Source of the DNA: Panopea generosa
Lineage: Eukaryota > Mollusca > Bivalvia > Adapedonta > Hiatellidae
Direction of reading: 5' to 3'
DNA: 64,000 nt
NCBI GenBank assembly: GCA_029582155.1
Contig: CM055894.1
Coordinates: 30,050,707-30,114,706, forward strand
Within the stretch, counting starts at the first letter, position 1; every line of letters starts with the position of its first letter. Made by a program: the position numbers and the translations under genes. Below, one piece after another: positions 13,090-23,530 of the stretch. The notes under the pieces were generated by a model. That model had not been told where the DNA came from, did not search any database, and saw only the letters and a program-made list of their open reading frames with translations.

Positions 13090-13224
13090 CGAGTTTTCGT
13101 TGTCGTTGAAAGATCATAATTGCAGCAATAACAATAACAGGTACTGCAATACCGCCCACGAATGTTCCCACGAGTAATGCTGTAATGTTTGCTTGAATGT
13201 GTGGCTGTACATGAACCTGCATTT
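13090..13224 (-). pseudogene. Transmembrane exon of the Ig receptor
   Basis: This minus-strand exon has an acceptor (CTATTTTCAG) and a donor (CTCG|GTTTGT). It reads EMQVHVQPHIQAN, then the hydrophobic span ITALLVGTFVGGIAVPVIVI followed by AAIMIF, then the basic stop-transfer FQRQRK. The topology is that of a type I single-pass protein. The exon is undamaged and its end phase matches the 12437-12532 exon. This is the clearest sign that the Ig and FN3 segments upstream belonged to a membrane receptor rather than a secreted protein. Confidence 0.6.
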
Positions 13225-14214
13225 CTGAAAATAGAATTTCTCATTATAGAAATGTAATCATGTCGATGTCATTAATACTATTGCATTTTTCGTACACTGA
13301 TTAAATTTTGGAATTCTATATTTTGTTTAAAAGCGAAGCTGCAACAATAGTAGCTGCTTCCGGATCGCTTATTTAGGGAATGTGGTTTAGTCTCACATGC
13401 GGAGAGGAGAAAGCAGCACAATCGCTATTTATGAAAAAACAATTCTCATGATATGAACCACTATCCATTCCTCTGGTGAAGAAAACGTACAACGTAAGAC
13501 ATAATAATGATATAAATATTCCAATTACTAGTATTAAACTAAGCCGCTAGTTTTATGTACCCTCATCAGTTCAGCTTTGAAGTTGTTGTCTAGCGAGGTC
13601 AGAGAAACTGTTACAGTAACAACTTTTAAAACTAAAATCTAGATTAAAAACAATCATTAGTAAATCCCCAGTCTGTCAATATCGTTGGTCACATATACCA
13701 ATTTGCAATATTGTAAAACAAATTTTAAATATTTAGATTTTGCATGAATTTGTCACGATTCATTTTTGTGTAGTGGAGGCAGACTCACGTGCAATGAAAC
13801 AGGTGTCACCTAGACATCCGTAAGACAATCATAAGGATGAACGGACACATCAACGGTATTTAGTGAATAAGGAATTAAAAACTAAGTCTAAAGCTAAAGC
13901 AAAGCTCATTCCTTGTCTCAGCTCATTTTCAAAGATATTCCAAATAAAAATCAGCAAATATTACCGGGATGATGATAGTTTATTCACAAGAAATGTCGCA
14001 ATCAAAGAGGACACGCTAGACATATATGTTAGCTAGAACTTGGCACAAATTCCAATAGTTATGTTTATTATTGCATTTTGTTTCATATTGCATATCTTAA
14101 TGTAATTATAGTATTCACCATATTTAAACATGTGTCTGAATTAAATTAACTAAGTCAATATTGAGTATTAAAATGTACATACAAGCTTTTTGAAAGCTTC
14201 TACTTCTGTAGTAC

Positions 14215-14470
14215 TGCTTGTTCGAATAGCATTATATGCAGATATTCGTACTTAAAAAATCGTTCCAGCGGACAAGCCGTCGAGTGTTATAACAGTAGTC
14301 GGTTCTTGCACTATCTTAACTGTCCAATATTCGTCTATTTTTTTCTTATATACAATTTTAAAGCTTTGAACCAAGCCGCCATTAAAGCCTGACTTCCACA
14401 TAATAGTTAATGCTCAGTCTGTTGTTAGCTCTGGATTATGTCGAATACTAGTTGGAGCTTCCGGTTTATC
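14215..14470 (-). pseudogene. Fibronectin type III domain exon, two in-frame stops
   Basis: Minus-strand translation gives PEAPTSIRHNPELTTD(stop)ALTIMWKSGFNGG, then SFKIVYKKKIDEYWTV, then VITLDGLSAGTIF(stop)VRISAYNAIRTSS. The prolines at the start, the Trp of strand B, the Tyr of strand C, the leucine of the TLDGL turn and the final YxxRIxAxNxxG-like strand are all in FN3 order. The frame is continuous through both stops (TGA and TAA), so this is a decayed but recognisable FN3 exon. Confidence 0.6.
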
Positions 14471-14546
14471 TGATAAAAGAAGTATTATAGTATCAAACAC
14501 TGTCGCCGCCATGCTCATTTTAAATACATAACCAAATGGACACGCT

Positions 14547-14552
<6 letters not shown>

Positions 14553-14602
<50 letters not shown>
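14553..14602. repeat. (TA)n microsatellite
   Basis: About 24 uninterrupted TA repeats lie in an intron of the Ig receptor pseudogene. Confidence 0.9.
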
Positions 14603-14604
<2 letters not shown>

Positions 14605-14824
14605 TTGTGTCTAGAAATTATGCATAATAAATAGAAACAGCACCGAAAATCGATATGTTTTTCATATTGCATGCCAAAATCGGTAAACGGCCATATTACA
14701 TGTGGTGAAAAAATTTGCTATCCAAACTCGTATGTTAATGCTTTTAATCACAATAAACATATTATTGTATACTAAGCACAACTGTGACTTAAGTGGGACA
14801 ATTTTATAATTCAACGTGATTCTT

Positions 14825-15168
14825 ACCTTCCGATAGATGCCCTCTCCTATATTATTCTTGATAACTATAACATAAAAGCCCTAGCTGAGATGTTTGCGTA
14901 ATTGCAATGGTGACATTGTCATGGTCCGTTCGGTGTTTACCAACTGTGTAAAAACAGGTAATGATACTACTACGGATTTACTACTTATTGTATATATATA
15001 AGTTATTTGTCTTGTGTTATTGTCTAATTTGTAACAGTTCACATTGGGTGTATCACCATTGTTGTAATAGTGCACTGATATGATTGTTGGTGAATATACA
15101 TCAAGTCGTGTTGACACTTTATGGTACTGGCCATTGGGTACCACAGGTTCTGTGATTATCGCAAATGC
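14825..15168 (-). pseudogene. Degenerate Ig-like domain exon
   Basis: The minus strand is open from 15168 through ITEPVVPNGQYHKVSTRLDV to RKHLS and then a TAG. The same frame continues as GFYVIVIKNNIGEG, which looks like the last Ig strand (usually Y-x-C-x-x-x-N-x-x-G) with its Cys replaced. The canonical Ig cysteines and tryptophan are not evident, so this is an eroded or unusual Ig domain. Around the stop a second frame reads VTIAITQTSQLG, which suggests paired frameshifts. Confidence 0.45.
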
Positions 15169-15457
15169 TGCAATATAATATGAAAACCAACATATTTTAT
15201 TATACCATGTATTTACAGGACGTGTGAATTGATAATGTGAGAAGTATTAATATTAACCGAAAATGTACGTCAATATAAAATGTGTTAGTAAACGTATTTT
15301 CTATGATCAAGACCGGAATAATTCGTTAGGTTAAAACAAATACACGGTGTTATATTTGTTCTTCATTATTTTGTTATTAGGAAATTGATTTTTTCGGTTT
15401 AGTGTGTTCCTATACATCTGCGTGCTTTTCAATGACAGAAAATAAAATTGCTTACAT

Positions 15458-15745
15458 TCAACATTAAGGTACACATCACCCTGACCGGCATTGGCATGAA
15501 TACTTTCAGCGACACCGTTATTAGCTCTACATGTGTATACGCCAGAATGTTGGTATGATAATTCTGTTAATCTGTTGGTGAGCTACCAAGTTGTGTCAGG
15601 AGAGGAACTGTACGACTAGAAGAGATCCAAGCTTGTGTCCAGGGCTGGTATGTATAGGATGTTGGTACACCAGACGGAGAACACAGTATATCCACGTGAC
15701 TATCGTTAATGGTTACATTCTGTGTTGTTACGATTACATCTGGAG
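15458..15745 (-). pseudogene. Ig domain exon with a frameshift
   Basis: The first half reads TTQNVTINDSHVDILCSPSG, the strand B cysteine region, with a Trp following at about the expected distance. After a frame change near 15575 the second half reads LSYQHSGVYTCRANNGVAES, the strand F motif D/HSGxYxCxAxN. Both conserved cysteines are therefore present but in different frames. In family terms this is an I-set/C2-type Ig domain. The frameshift makes this copy non-functional unless it is a base-calling error. Confidence 0.6.
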
Positions 15746-16437
15746 CATCTGTTGACAATGACAATGTCTGATTAAATGATTAATTACAAATACTTCTTCA
15801 CATACACAAATTACAAATTGAATTTTTTATATAATTAAAAGTTTACTACTGTTCAAACAGATCAGTTGTAATCTAATGTACGTACCAGTCCTCATGAAGT
15901 TATTGACCCTTAGATAGATGAATATTTCAATAATACTATTACAATTATATATAAATTATATAATAAAGAACCAAGTTATTTGGAAACAAATAAAATATGC
16001 CATTAGAATTCTAGAATAAAAAGAAATGTCATGTATCTTATGTGATACATGTATCCATCTAAGCACGACTGTACTCGATTATAATTTGTTGTAATATAAC
16101 TGAATTTATGAATAGAAAACAATATCTCGATTGGTAAGTTGTTGTATTCGTTATGGTGTACATATCACGGTATAAAGATACAAACATGTTATTTGATGTT
16201 ATGAAAGTGTTGTTCATTCAATTTAGTGTAGCAATGATGTAAATATGTACTAGAAATACATTATACATTCAAGTTAAACGGAATATTGTTAGAATTGCAT
16301 TTTTCTGTGTATAAGTTATTTTATATATTTCGAATTCCTCAAGATTCATGTTCAGCTTTAAGTAAATGGCGACAGTGAGACAAACGTAAATTTATTGATT
16401 AAAAAGGTTAATTACAATGTATTGAACTGTACTCACA

Positions 16438-16690
16438 TTGTACTACGACTTGTACTTTGCTGGTCACATCTCCTCCAATGTTGTTGTTTGCTGAACACGT
16501 GTAACCCACTGCATGTGACCTCTGTACATGTTGTATTGTTTGTAGCAATACGTTGTTGCTAGAATCACTGGAGACAGTTTTTAGTGGGTTAGTGTTACCA
16601 TCTCTATACCACTTGATGGTTGACTCAGGTTTACTGGAGACTGTACAAGTCAACGTCACACTGCTAACGCCCTCCTTCAAGTCTGATGGT
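16438..16690 (-). pseudogene. Ig domain exon (undamaged)
   Basis: Minus-strand translation contains a complete Ig domain: strand B VTLTCTVSSKPES, strand C IKWYRDG, and strand F VGYTCSANNNIGG, ending in VTSKVQVVV before a splice-like border. The two cysteines, the core tryptophan and the YxCxAxN motif are all in place without stops. It is the best-preserved extracellular exon of the receptor and the most useful one for finding the orthologue. Confidence 0.65.
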
Positions 16691-17008
16691 TGACTTCGCG
16701 TCTTTTATTGAGGATTGTCTTCATGGTATCAAATAATATAACTAACTCATAAATACCATTTAAGAAATGTGAAAAAATTTCACTGCAATTTATCTTGAGG
16801 TGATATATATGTATGTATCCCGTGTCATAATTTTCATAATTTCACAACTGATATATTCACATAACCAAATATGTATAAAATTCGTATTTTAATGCCATAA
16901 TCTGAACACAAGTTATATACGTGACAATATATAGTGGAGTACTACAGGGTTGACTTAGAAGTTGAAACATACTGAATCAAGACTCTTAGATATAGTCACA
17001 GGCCCTGT

Positions 17009-17095
17009 CTTACTATAGCTTTTGAATAGCTATATATATATATATATATACATTATTTACTATATATATAGCTATTCATAGGGTTATAGTAGGAT
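17009..17095. repeat. Imperfect palindrome around (TA)n
   Basis: TAGCTTTTGAATAGCTATAT on the left and ATATAGCTATTCATAGGGTT on the right form long inverted arms, extended by CTTACTATAG against TTATAGTAGG, with a TA-rich loop. It could be a small foldback element or a cruciform-prone microsatellite. Confidence 0.6.
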
Positions 17096-17384
17096 GGTTA
17101 AACGTGTTGATTGCATAAACTGTTAATTGATTAAGTCGGTTGATATGCATTATGAATAAAAACTCCTAATCTGAAATTAAAACCATCCCCAGTAAGACCG
17201 CTTACTGGTAAAGCAGTTGTTATATTAAGAATAAATGCATGTGTTTTTGCTTATCTTATTAATACTAATGTCCCTTTCATGCGTATTCGATGCGTTACAA
17301 GCTGTAGTAATGCGTCATCTATACTATTAATTGAATGATATATAATAGTTAAAAAGTTTAAGACGTATACATATACTAACATCT

Positions 17385-17690
17385 GATCTCTATCTTGATA
17401 TAATCAAGGGCAGCGCTCTGCCCGTTGATTCCGTTTTCTGCTTCACACGTTACAATGTGACCATACATATCCTGTGTTGGCGTCAGTTCTAGTATTTGTG
17501 TTGTTATTTGTCCACCGTAGTTTCCAGGGCTTTATTGGGGTTGTCCATTTCTTGTGATGTTTATATTCTGACGTTTCCACACAATGACGTAGGCAGGATT
17601 AGATGTACCGGAAGTACAAGTCAGATACATCTTTTTTGATACCGTCAGTAACAATGCTTGTGCTACCCGTCACAGATGCTGATACAGGAG
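17385..17690 (-). pseudogene. Ig domain exon with frameshift and stop
   Basis: The minus strand reads VAPVSASVTGSTSIVTDG, then in a shifted frame MYLTCTSGTSNPAYVIVWKR, a stop (TAA), then LELTPTQDMYGHIVTCEAEN. The strand B Cys, core Trp and strand F DxYxHxVTCxAxN motif fit an Ig domain of the nephrin/SYG kind. There are two lesions, a frameshift and a stop. It is the most upstream receptor exon I can recognise. Confidence 0.55.
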
Positions 17691-18059
17691 CAACTTTTAC
17701 GGATGAAAATAATTGTTAATCACATAACTACAACAAAAGGATACACTATATCAAATTAATGTAAAGCCGATTACTTAAATAGATGCAGTACCAATTCTAC
17801 CCACACCTTGAAGCTTTCCAGGGGAACAACCAGGTAGCAGGTTTATTCCCTGCTTGATAAATCATCGATGAATACCTAATGATTTTGTATGAGGCATGAA
17901 CGGAGGTAATTGCTACCTAATGACAGTATGATAAAAATAGCTTCGTAGCTAATTAATATATTTTACTAGTAATAAATTAAAACGAATAGGGAGAGAAGAC
18001 AACTTAAAATACATGTATAAATAATTAAGAATCAGAAACAGTCTGAGATAATGTTACGA

Positions 18060-18170
18060 TTGTTTGTACTGTAGTCAGCTTGGTCTACCCAGGAGGTGGA
18101 CTCGAGGGTGGTTCACATAAGCTCTGAGCTGTCATCGCAATCGAGCTAAAATAAATTAGTATAAACTAAA
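18060..18170 (+). mobile_element. SINE family B, 3' fragment
   Basis: GTCTACCCAGGAGGTGGACT followed by GAGCTGTCATCGCAATCGAG and CTAAAATAAATTAGTATAAAC matches the 3' domain of the fuller copies at 21069 and 52258. The tRNA-like head is absent. Confidence 0.5.
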
Positions 18171-18638
18171 CTAACCGATTTCGCCACAAAGACATGAGAT
18201 ATCGATTGGTAACATTGATGTTAATTTTAGTTGAATAACTATATCGATATAATATTGCTTAGTCATATGTATATGGCATTCTTGTAGAAGCACATTCTTA
18301 TTTATGTCTAAAGTAATTAACACAGATATTTGACCATTTATACACTCTAAATAGATAATATTCTACAACGTTATTTATGTTAATAACAAAAAAGTACTGT
18401 CTCTGAGTGTTGTTATAATTCATGATTCTTGATTCCTTGGGAGCACGGATCTCTCATATCGCTTCGCCATTTCCTTATTTTTGGTTGTCTTGTTCGCTTT
18501 CAAGGGGTTTTCTTAGCATATATTGCTTGTTGATATTTTGGTTTGAAACAGATACATGCAATGTCACGGATCTCAGACAGGTACTCATTCACAAAGTGAC
18601 CTTTTCATCTTTTACCTATATAATATTTTTCAATTAAG

Positions 18639-18944
18639 ATTGATTGATTGATTGATTGATTGAATATTTAACGTCTTCTCAATATGCCATCGAGAGCTAA
18701 CAGACGATCAGTTAACCTAACCACTGTTTCCTGGGATCCTGAAAGGTTAACCAGTACTCGAGCACACCTCATCTCTGCAAGTAACTGATAACTTTCCCAC
18801 TTAAATCAGCGGTGAGAGACGAATGATAATGACACACAATGTTGTATATCAGTCATCACGGAGACTGTTGCCGGGCGGGGATTCGAACTTACGACCCCTG
18901 GATTGACAGTCAGACGAGTAAACGAATGAGCTTATCGGGCCCGG
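18639..18944 (-). mobile_element. tRNA-derived SINE, family A, copy 3
   Basis: This is the most complete copy. The minus strand reads from the head CCGGGCCCGATAAGCTCATT, with B-box AAGTTCGAATCCCCGC, through the body to a tail of five or six AATC units. The head resembles a tRNA but lacks a pairable acceptor stem. Confidence 0.8.
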
Positions 18945-19495
18945 TATGCACATTTGAAGAACATGCATTGTTCAGTAGTCGTTCAAGTGACATTCAAGAA
19001 GCCATTCAAGTTGACATTATTCAAGTTGGCATGACATTAACATGATAATCTTCCACTACAGTTTTAGATAGGCTTATAACCTGGACTGAATCAGCAGTGG
19101 AGGTCTATATATGTTATGGAATTTACTAACAAAAGCAATGTATTTTATGTATGTGTAAACGTTTCACTTTATCTCTTTTATAGTTCATTGAATTTAATTT
19201 ATCCTGCACTTACACTTCGGAATATTTTTTTTTGTAAATTCTGAATAAGAAAAATGTGTTTCAGTGCTTGGCGTATGCCGATGGAGACTGTATGAACAAA
19301 TCGAACGAATTGGATGCAATACATACATATGCCTATACAGTTAGTTTAAACATAGTAAAAATCCAGTGCATTGCAAATAACATTTCGAAAGAAGAAGAAA
19401 CATTGAATTGCTACGTGTGATACAAATAAAAATTGACATTGACATTGGTGATGGCAAACAACTTGGAATATATCTTAATTAAAGAGGCCCTCCCA

Positions 19496-19515
19496 GGGGG
19501 GGGGGGGGGGGGGGG
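19496..19515. repeat. Poly(G) run of 20
   Basis: An uninterrupted run of 20 G sits immediately inside the left edge of the possible inverted-repeat element. Its length is likely to be unreliable in any assembly. Confidence 0.9.
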
Positions 19516-20220
19516 AGGGGGTCCTTGTTCTCTGGATCTCTTAAAGTAATGCCTATTGTTCCCCAGATCTCCAAAAGTATTTGCCAAAGTTCCCCAAAAG
19601 TATTTTGTCCATGTTCCCCAGATCTCTAAAAGTATTTCCACTGTTCCTTAGATCTCCAAAAGTTTTAAACATAGTTCCTTGAAAGTACCCAATAGTGTTT
19701 CCTTAAGTAAACGTCTACTATAATCTTCTCTATTATTATTTACACATCATCATAATAAGCAAAATCCATGTACTGTCTTCTTTTCCTTGTTTAAAATATC
19801 TATGGTGTATGGCTTGAACTTTAAGAGAAAAGGTGTTTTCTAAGTTTCCTTAAAATGTGCTTGTAAGCCCTGTGGCAGTAAGCATTTGTGGTTCAATCAC
19901 GCTGGTTCAAGAACTTCAAGAGTTTGTGGTTATATAAATGCTGTGCGAGTGGATAAGATTCTTTGACAAATGTGGGGGATGCTATAGCTTCTACAAGAAA
20001 AAGGTTAACGGAAGGACGATGGACAATTTACCACGACATAAATCCTGCTGGCTTTTTGCAAGTAGAGCCAAATAAGATATCGATGGAAGGACAGAAGAGA
20101 CAAAAAAAATGAACAGCTGAACGGTTAATTTACAAAAGGCAATAAATACACATAAGTAATTATGAATACACATAAATAATTGACTTTATTGTGTAAACAC
20201 GATCTAATAAAAAAAGTAGA

Positions 20221-20300
20221 AGCCGGGTGGGATTGAACACCAGTCCTTACGATCCGAAATCGACGATATTAACCACTGCACTATTCTGCCTTCACTCAGT
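20221..20300 (-). mobile_element. tRNA-like SINE head
   Basis: The minus strand shows an A-box-like AGTGCAGTGGTTAATATCG and a B-box-like GGTGTTCAATCCC at tRNA spacing. The two ends do not pair into an acceptor stem, so this is a SINE head rather than a tRNA gene. Confidence 0.45.
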
Positions 20301-21068
20301 ATCTTTGGTCGGAAGTACCATCCAAAATTCATTTCGGGTACATACGATTATGGGATGAAGTTGTGCCTGAGGGGCCCAGACTAACACGTAAGAAACCTCC
20401 AAAGCTGTAAAAGTTGTTTCTAGCAGTCGACACCTCATTTTAAAAGTAAATTATGATCAAGTATAAAAATTATACATAAAATCAGTGACTTAATTACAGA
20501 AACTGACAGGCTAACAGCAATATAATGTCCACGGCACTTTTAGTATTTCTATAATAACTCTTCGAATCTTGGTCTGAATCTAACAATTTTGGTGCCAAAG
20601 TAAAGCTGATAAAAATGATGACCATTTCCAATTATCAATTATTTATTATTTTTCTTCTGAATTTAAATGATTACGGATTGAAATCGAAATATGTTGAAAT
20701 TTCACGGAAAAAAAAAATTTTTAAACAAAAGACTGTAGTCTTGATTTAACAAATGCCATGTACGTTTAAACAAAACACAATAAAATTGAAATATTAGGTA
20801 GAAAGATGAAGCAGTAAGTTTTCCATCGGTAGCGAAAGTTTCATATTGATATTTATTGAAGTCGTTTTTCTTATTTCGTATTTAAAAAATGGGATAAAAA
20901 AAAAAGAGAAAACGATCACACAAAAAAGCTTTAAGCGTAATATTCTTCATTTCTTTAAATTTAAAAAAGAAAAAAAATAATCTCCCAAATCAAGCACTTT
21001 CTTTTGATCCCATAATCACAAAATTATGTTGTTTGATTCTGGATGAGATGTGTTTCTATGATTTAGAA

Positions 21069-21290
21069 AACGCCACGTGATCTAGTGGTAAAGCTACAAA
21101 CCCGTGATCGGAGGATCGTGGGTATTTCAATCCTGCGCCACGACTATGTGTGGTGTCCTTGAGCAAGACACTTTTTCCACATATGCTTAGTACTGGTTAT
21201 ACCCAGGAAGACTTCGAGAGTGATTTGTCTAGGTCGTAAGAACTTGTTTCAAAATAGAAGTAAAATAAATAAGTTCAAACTAAACTAGAA
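21069..21290 (+). mobile_element. tRNA-derived SINE, family B, near full length
   Basis: The tRNA-like head (ACGTGATCTAGTGGTAAAGC, then GGGTATTTCAATCCTGC) is followed by GTGTCCTTGAGCAAGACACT and a 3' domain with GGTTATACCCAGGAAG and AAATAAATAAGTTCAAACTA. The same order is seen at 52258-52445. Confidence 0.6.
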
Positions 21291-21634
21291 AAAGTCAAAA
21301 TGTGCCACTTGAAATTTAGACAAGTGCCTCCAGTTGCCTATCTCTGTTTATATGTCTCTGATAAAATTAATCAAATATAGTACGTTTTTTCATTAAGGAC
21401 AATATCCTTACATCTCTATAATTAGGCCTTTGATCCCTTGATCTCTGAAAGTAATGGCCAATGTTCCTCAGATCTCTGAAAATAAATGGCCATGTTTTCC
21501 AGATCTCCAAAAACCCCAGGAGGGCCTCACTTAACCTGTATCGGAGCGTAACCAGAAACAAACATTGTAACCTTAGTATAATAGAATATATAGTGCTGCC
21601 AGTATATCTTATTATATTATTATTTTATTTGTAT

Positions 21635-21637
21635 AAC

Positions 21638-21683
<46 letters not shown>

Positions 21684-21839
21684 AGTAGTAGTAGTATCAT
21701 CATCCTCATCATCATCACCACCACCACCACCATCATCATCATTATTATCATATAGCTATTATTATTATTATTACCACAATGCCTACTTTTATTATTGGTA
21801 TTATTATTATCACTATTATCATTATCATCATTATTATTA

Positions 21840-21882
<43 letters not shown>

Positions 21883-21952
21883 AGTAGTAGCAGTATCATC
21901 ATCCGCACCATCATCACCACCACCACCATCATCATCATTATTATCATATAGC

Positions 21953-22004
<52 letters not shown>

Positions 22005-22062
22005 AGTAGTAGTAGTAGCATCATCACCACCACCACCATCATCATCATTATTATGATATAGC

Positions 22063-22118
<56 letters not shown>

Positions 22119-22295
22119 CAATGCCTACTTTTATTATTATTATTATCACTATTATTATTATCATCATTATTATTAATTTATTATTATTATTATTATTATT
22201 ATTATCACAACCACCACCATCATTATTATAGTTATTTATTATTAATATTAATATTATTATTATTATCATCATCATCATTACCATTACTATTATAA

Positions 22296-22339
<44 letters not shown>

Positions 22340-22440
22340 TCATTGTTATCATCATTATTATTAGTAGTAGTAGTATATAAATTATTATTATTATTAGCAA
22401 GGACTTGTATATTTAAGTCTTTGTTAATAGTAGTAGTACA
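21635..22440. repeat. Compound ATT/AGT/ATC microsatellite block
   Basis: About 0.8 kb of ATT, AGT, ATC and ACC trinucleotide runs. A composite motif (TAAGTAGTAGTAG, ATCATC, ACCACC, then ATATAGCTATTATT) recurs about three times, so trinucleotide runs are arranged in a larger repeat. It directly precedes the left end of the proposed giant MULE. Open frames here are only poly-Asn/poly-Ile translations of the repeat. Confidence 0.9.
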
Positions 22441-22629
22441 GTAGTGGTAATAGCAGTAGTATAATCTATTAACAATATTTAGTTAAAAGCAAAATATGAA
22501 AGCTTCATTAATTATTTCACACACTTGTGAAAAGTATGCAAACAGTCAAATCATTAGCACCAGCAGAGTCTTTATATGTGCGTTTGATTTTTTTTTTATT
22601 ATTATTTTTTTTTTAGTTTGATTATGTCC

Positions 22630-22639
22630 CTTTGTTGAC
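22630..22639. repeat. Left 10-bp target-site duplication
   Basis: CTTTGTTGAC directly abuts the left terminal inverted repeat starting at 22640. The identical 10 bp abut the right end at 47060-47069. Confidence 0.8.
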
Positions 22640-22765
22640 GGCACGGTGTAAACGCTGACGCTTAAGCTGACAATTTAGGTAAAGAAGGAAACCGCTGACA
22701 ATATGTACAAAGAAGGAAACGCTGACAACATGTACAAAGAAGGAAACGCTGACGATATAAAAATT
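22640..22765 (+). repeat. Left terminal inverted repeat of the giant MULE
   Basis: After the end sequence there are three ~28-bp modules of the form AAAGAAGGAAACGCTGACAA followed by TATGTAC, spaced regularly. They match the right end (46955-47059) module by module in inverted orientation, except for an 11-bp insertion (CGCTTAAGCTG-like) near 22660 in the left copy. Modular terminal repeats of this kind often serve as multiple transposase binding sites; that role is inferred. Confidence 0.75.
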
Positions 22766-23084
22766 GAATGAAATGCTGACATTATGAATTAGACTACTAA
22801 TATATTTTATTCCAGAAGGAAATATATAGACATATATTTATGGCAGATTTTCATATTACAGTAAAATATTAGGATGTTAAAGATCAAGGTTTTAAGCAAT
22901 TAAATTATTAGAGATTTGTTTGCAACCATCATAATGCAATAAGAAATAAAAAAAAAACCTGTTATATTGTGTGGAAGTTGTTGGTTTAAATTCATTTTTA
23001 TCAATGTATTTGTGCATTAATTTTGTTTGTTTTTGTGTGTTTAAGGATATATAGGCTTATTATATCCATTGAAACACGATTGAA

Positions 23085-23495
23085 TGAAATGAATTCAAAC
23101 ATGATTGTTTGATCACACAATGGTTTATTGTTTTTAAACTGTTTGTGACTTATTATAAATGTAATCAATGATCATTTAAATAAAAAGCGGTTGTATAGTT
23201 GGTTCAAAGATAAAATTGATGTTAATTATATTAATCCGTGACAATTTTGAAACGTTTGTCTAATAGAATGATTTCAGACACGATTGTTTGATCACACAAT
23301 GGTATATCGGTTTGAAACTATTTGTGGTTTAGTGAAAATGTTATAATTAATAAGTTTAAATCAAAAGCGGCTGTATAGTTAGAACAAAGATATAATTGAT
23401 GCTAATAACATTAATCCATGAAAATTTTGCGGTCCTTTAATCGTTTGTCTAATAATTTGATTTCAAACACGATTGTTTGATCACACAATGCGGTT
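23085..23495 (+). promoter_or_regulatory. Tandem ~185-bp 5' UTR monomers of the L1-like LINE
   Basis: The motif CACGATTGTTTGATCACACA recurs, nearly unchanged, at about 23100, 23280 and 23469. The sequence between (AAAAGCGGTTGTATAGTTGG, AATTGATGTTAATTATATTA, GTTTGTCTAATA) repeats with it, giving two and a half units of about 185 bp ending at ORF1. Tandem 5' UTR monomers that act as promoters are known from rodent L1 elements. By position this array is likely the LINE's internal promoter. Confidence 0.55.
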
Positions 23496-23530
23496 GTATT
23501 AACATTAAATACCAGGCAAGTCAACCATAT

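Larger units (their letters stand above)
11451..17690 (-). pseudogene. Decayed Ig/FN3 single-pass membrane receptor gene
   Basis: Eight minus-strand segments together look like an immunoglobulin-superfamily cell-surface protein of nephrin/SYG-like layout: four Ig-type domains, one fibronectin-III-type domain, a transmembrane exon and two cytoplasmic-tail exons (described separately). Segments are separated by 0.3-1.2 kb of AT-rich DNA with splice-like borders, as in a normal intron-containing gene. Four of the five extracellular segments contain in-frame stops or frameshifts, and no signal-peptide exon is visible. I therefore infer an unprocessed pseudogene or a decaying tandem paralogue. Such proteins normally act in cell adhesion or recognition. 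The exact orthologue is unknown, and more 5' exons could lie upstream (right of 17.7 kb), though I saw none before the SINE at 18.6 kb. Confidence 0.6.
19484..21528. mobile_element. Possible ~2 kb inverted-repeat DNA element
   Basis: The left edge GAGGCCCTCCCAGGGG and the right edge CCCCAGGAGGGCCTC are inverted repeats. Just inside each end are matching ~30-bp modules of the type TTCCCCAGATCTCCAAAAGT (left 19520-19680, right 21420-21510), in opposite orientation. TTAA occurs 1-2 bp outside both ends (19479-19482 and 21531-21534), but in such AT-rich DNA this may be chance. No transposase is visible inside; the interior holds tRNA-derived SINE pieces. It may be a non-autonomous DNA transposon. 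Confidence 0.4.

Noticed and set aside
22051-22284. Minus-strand frame of poly-Asn/poly-Ile
   Set aside because: Translation of ATT microsatellite only.
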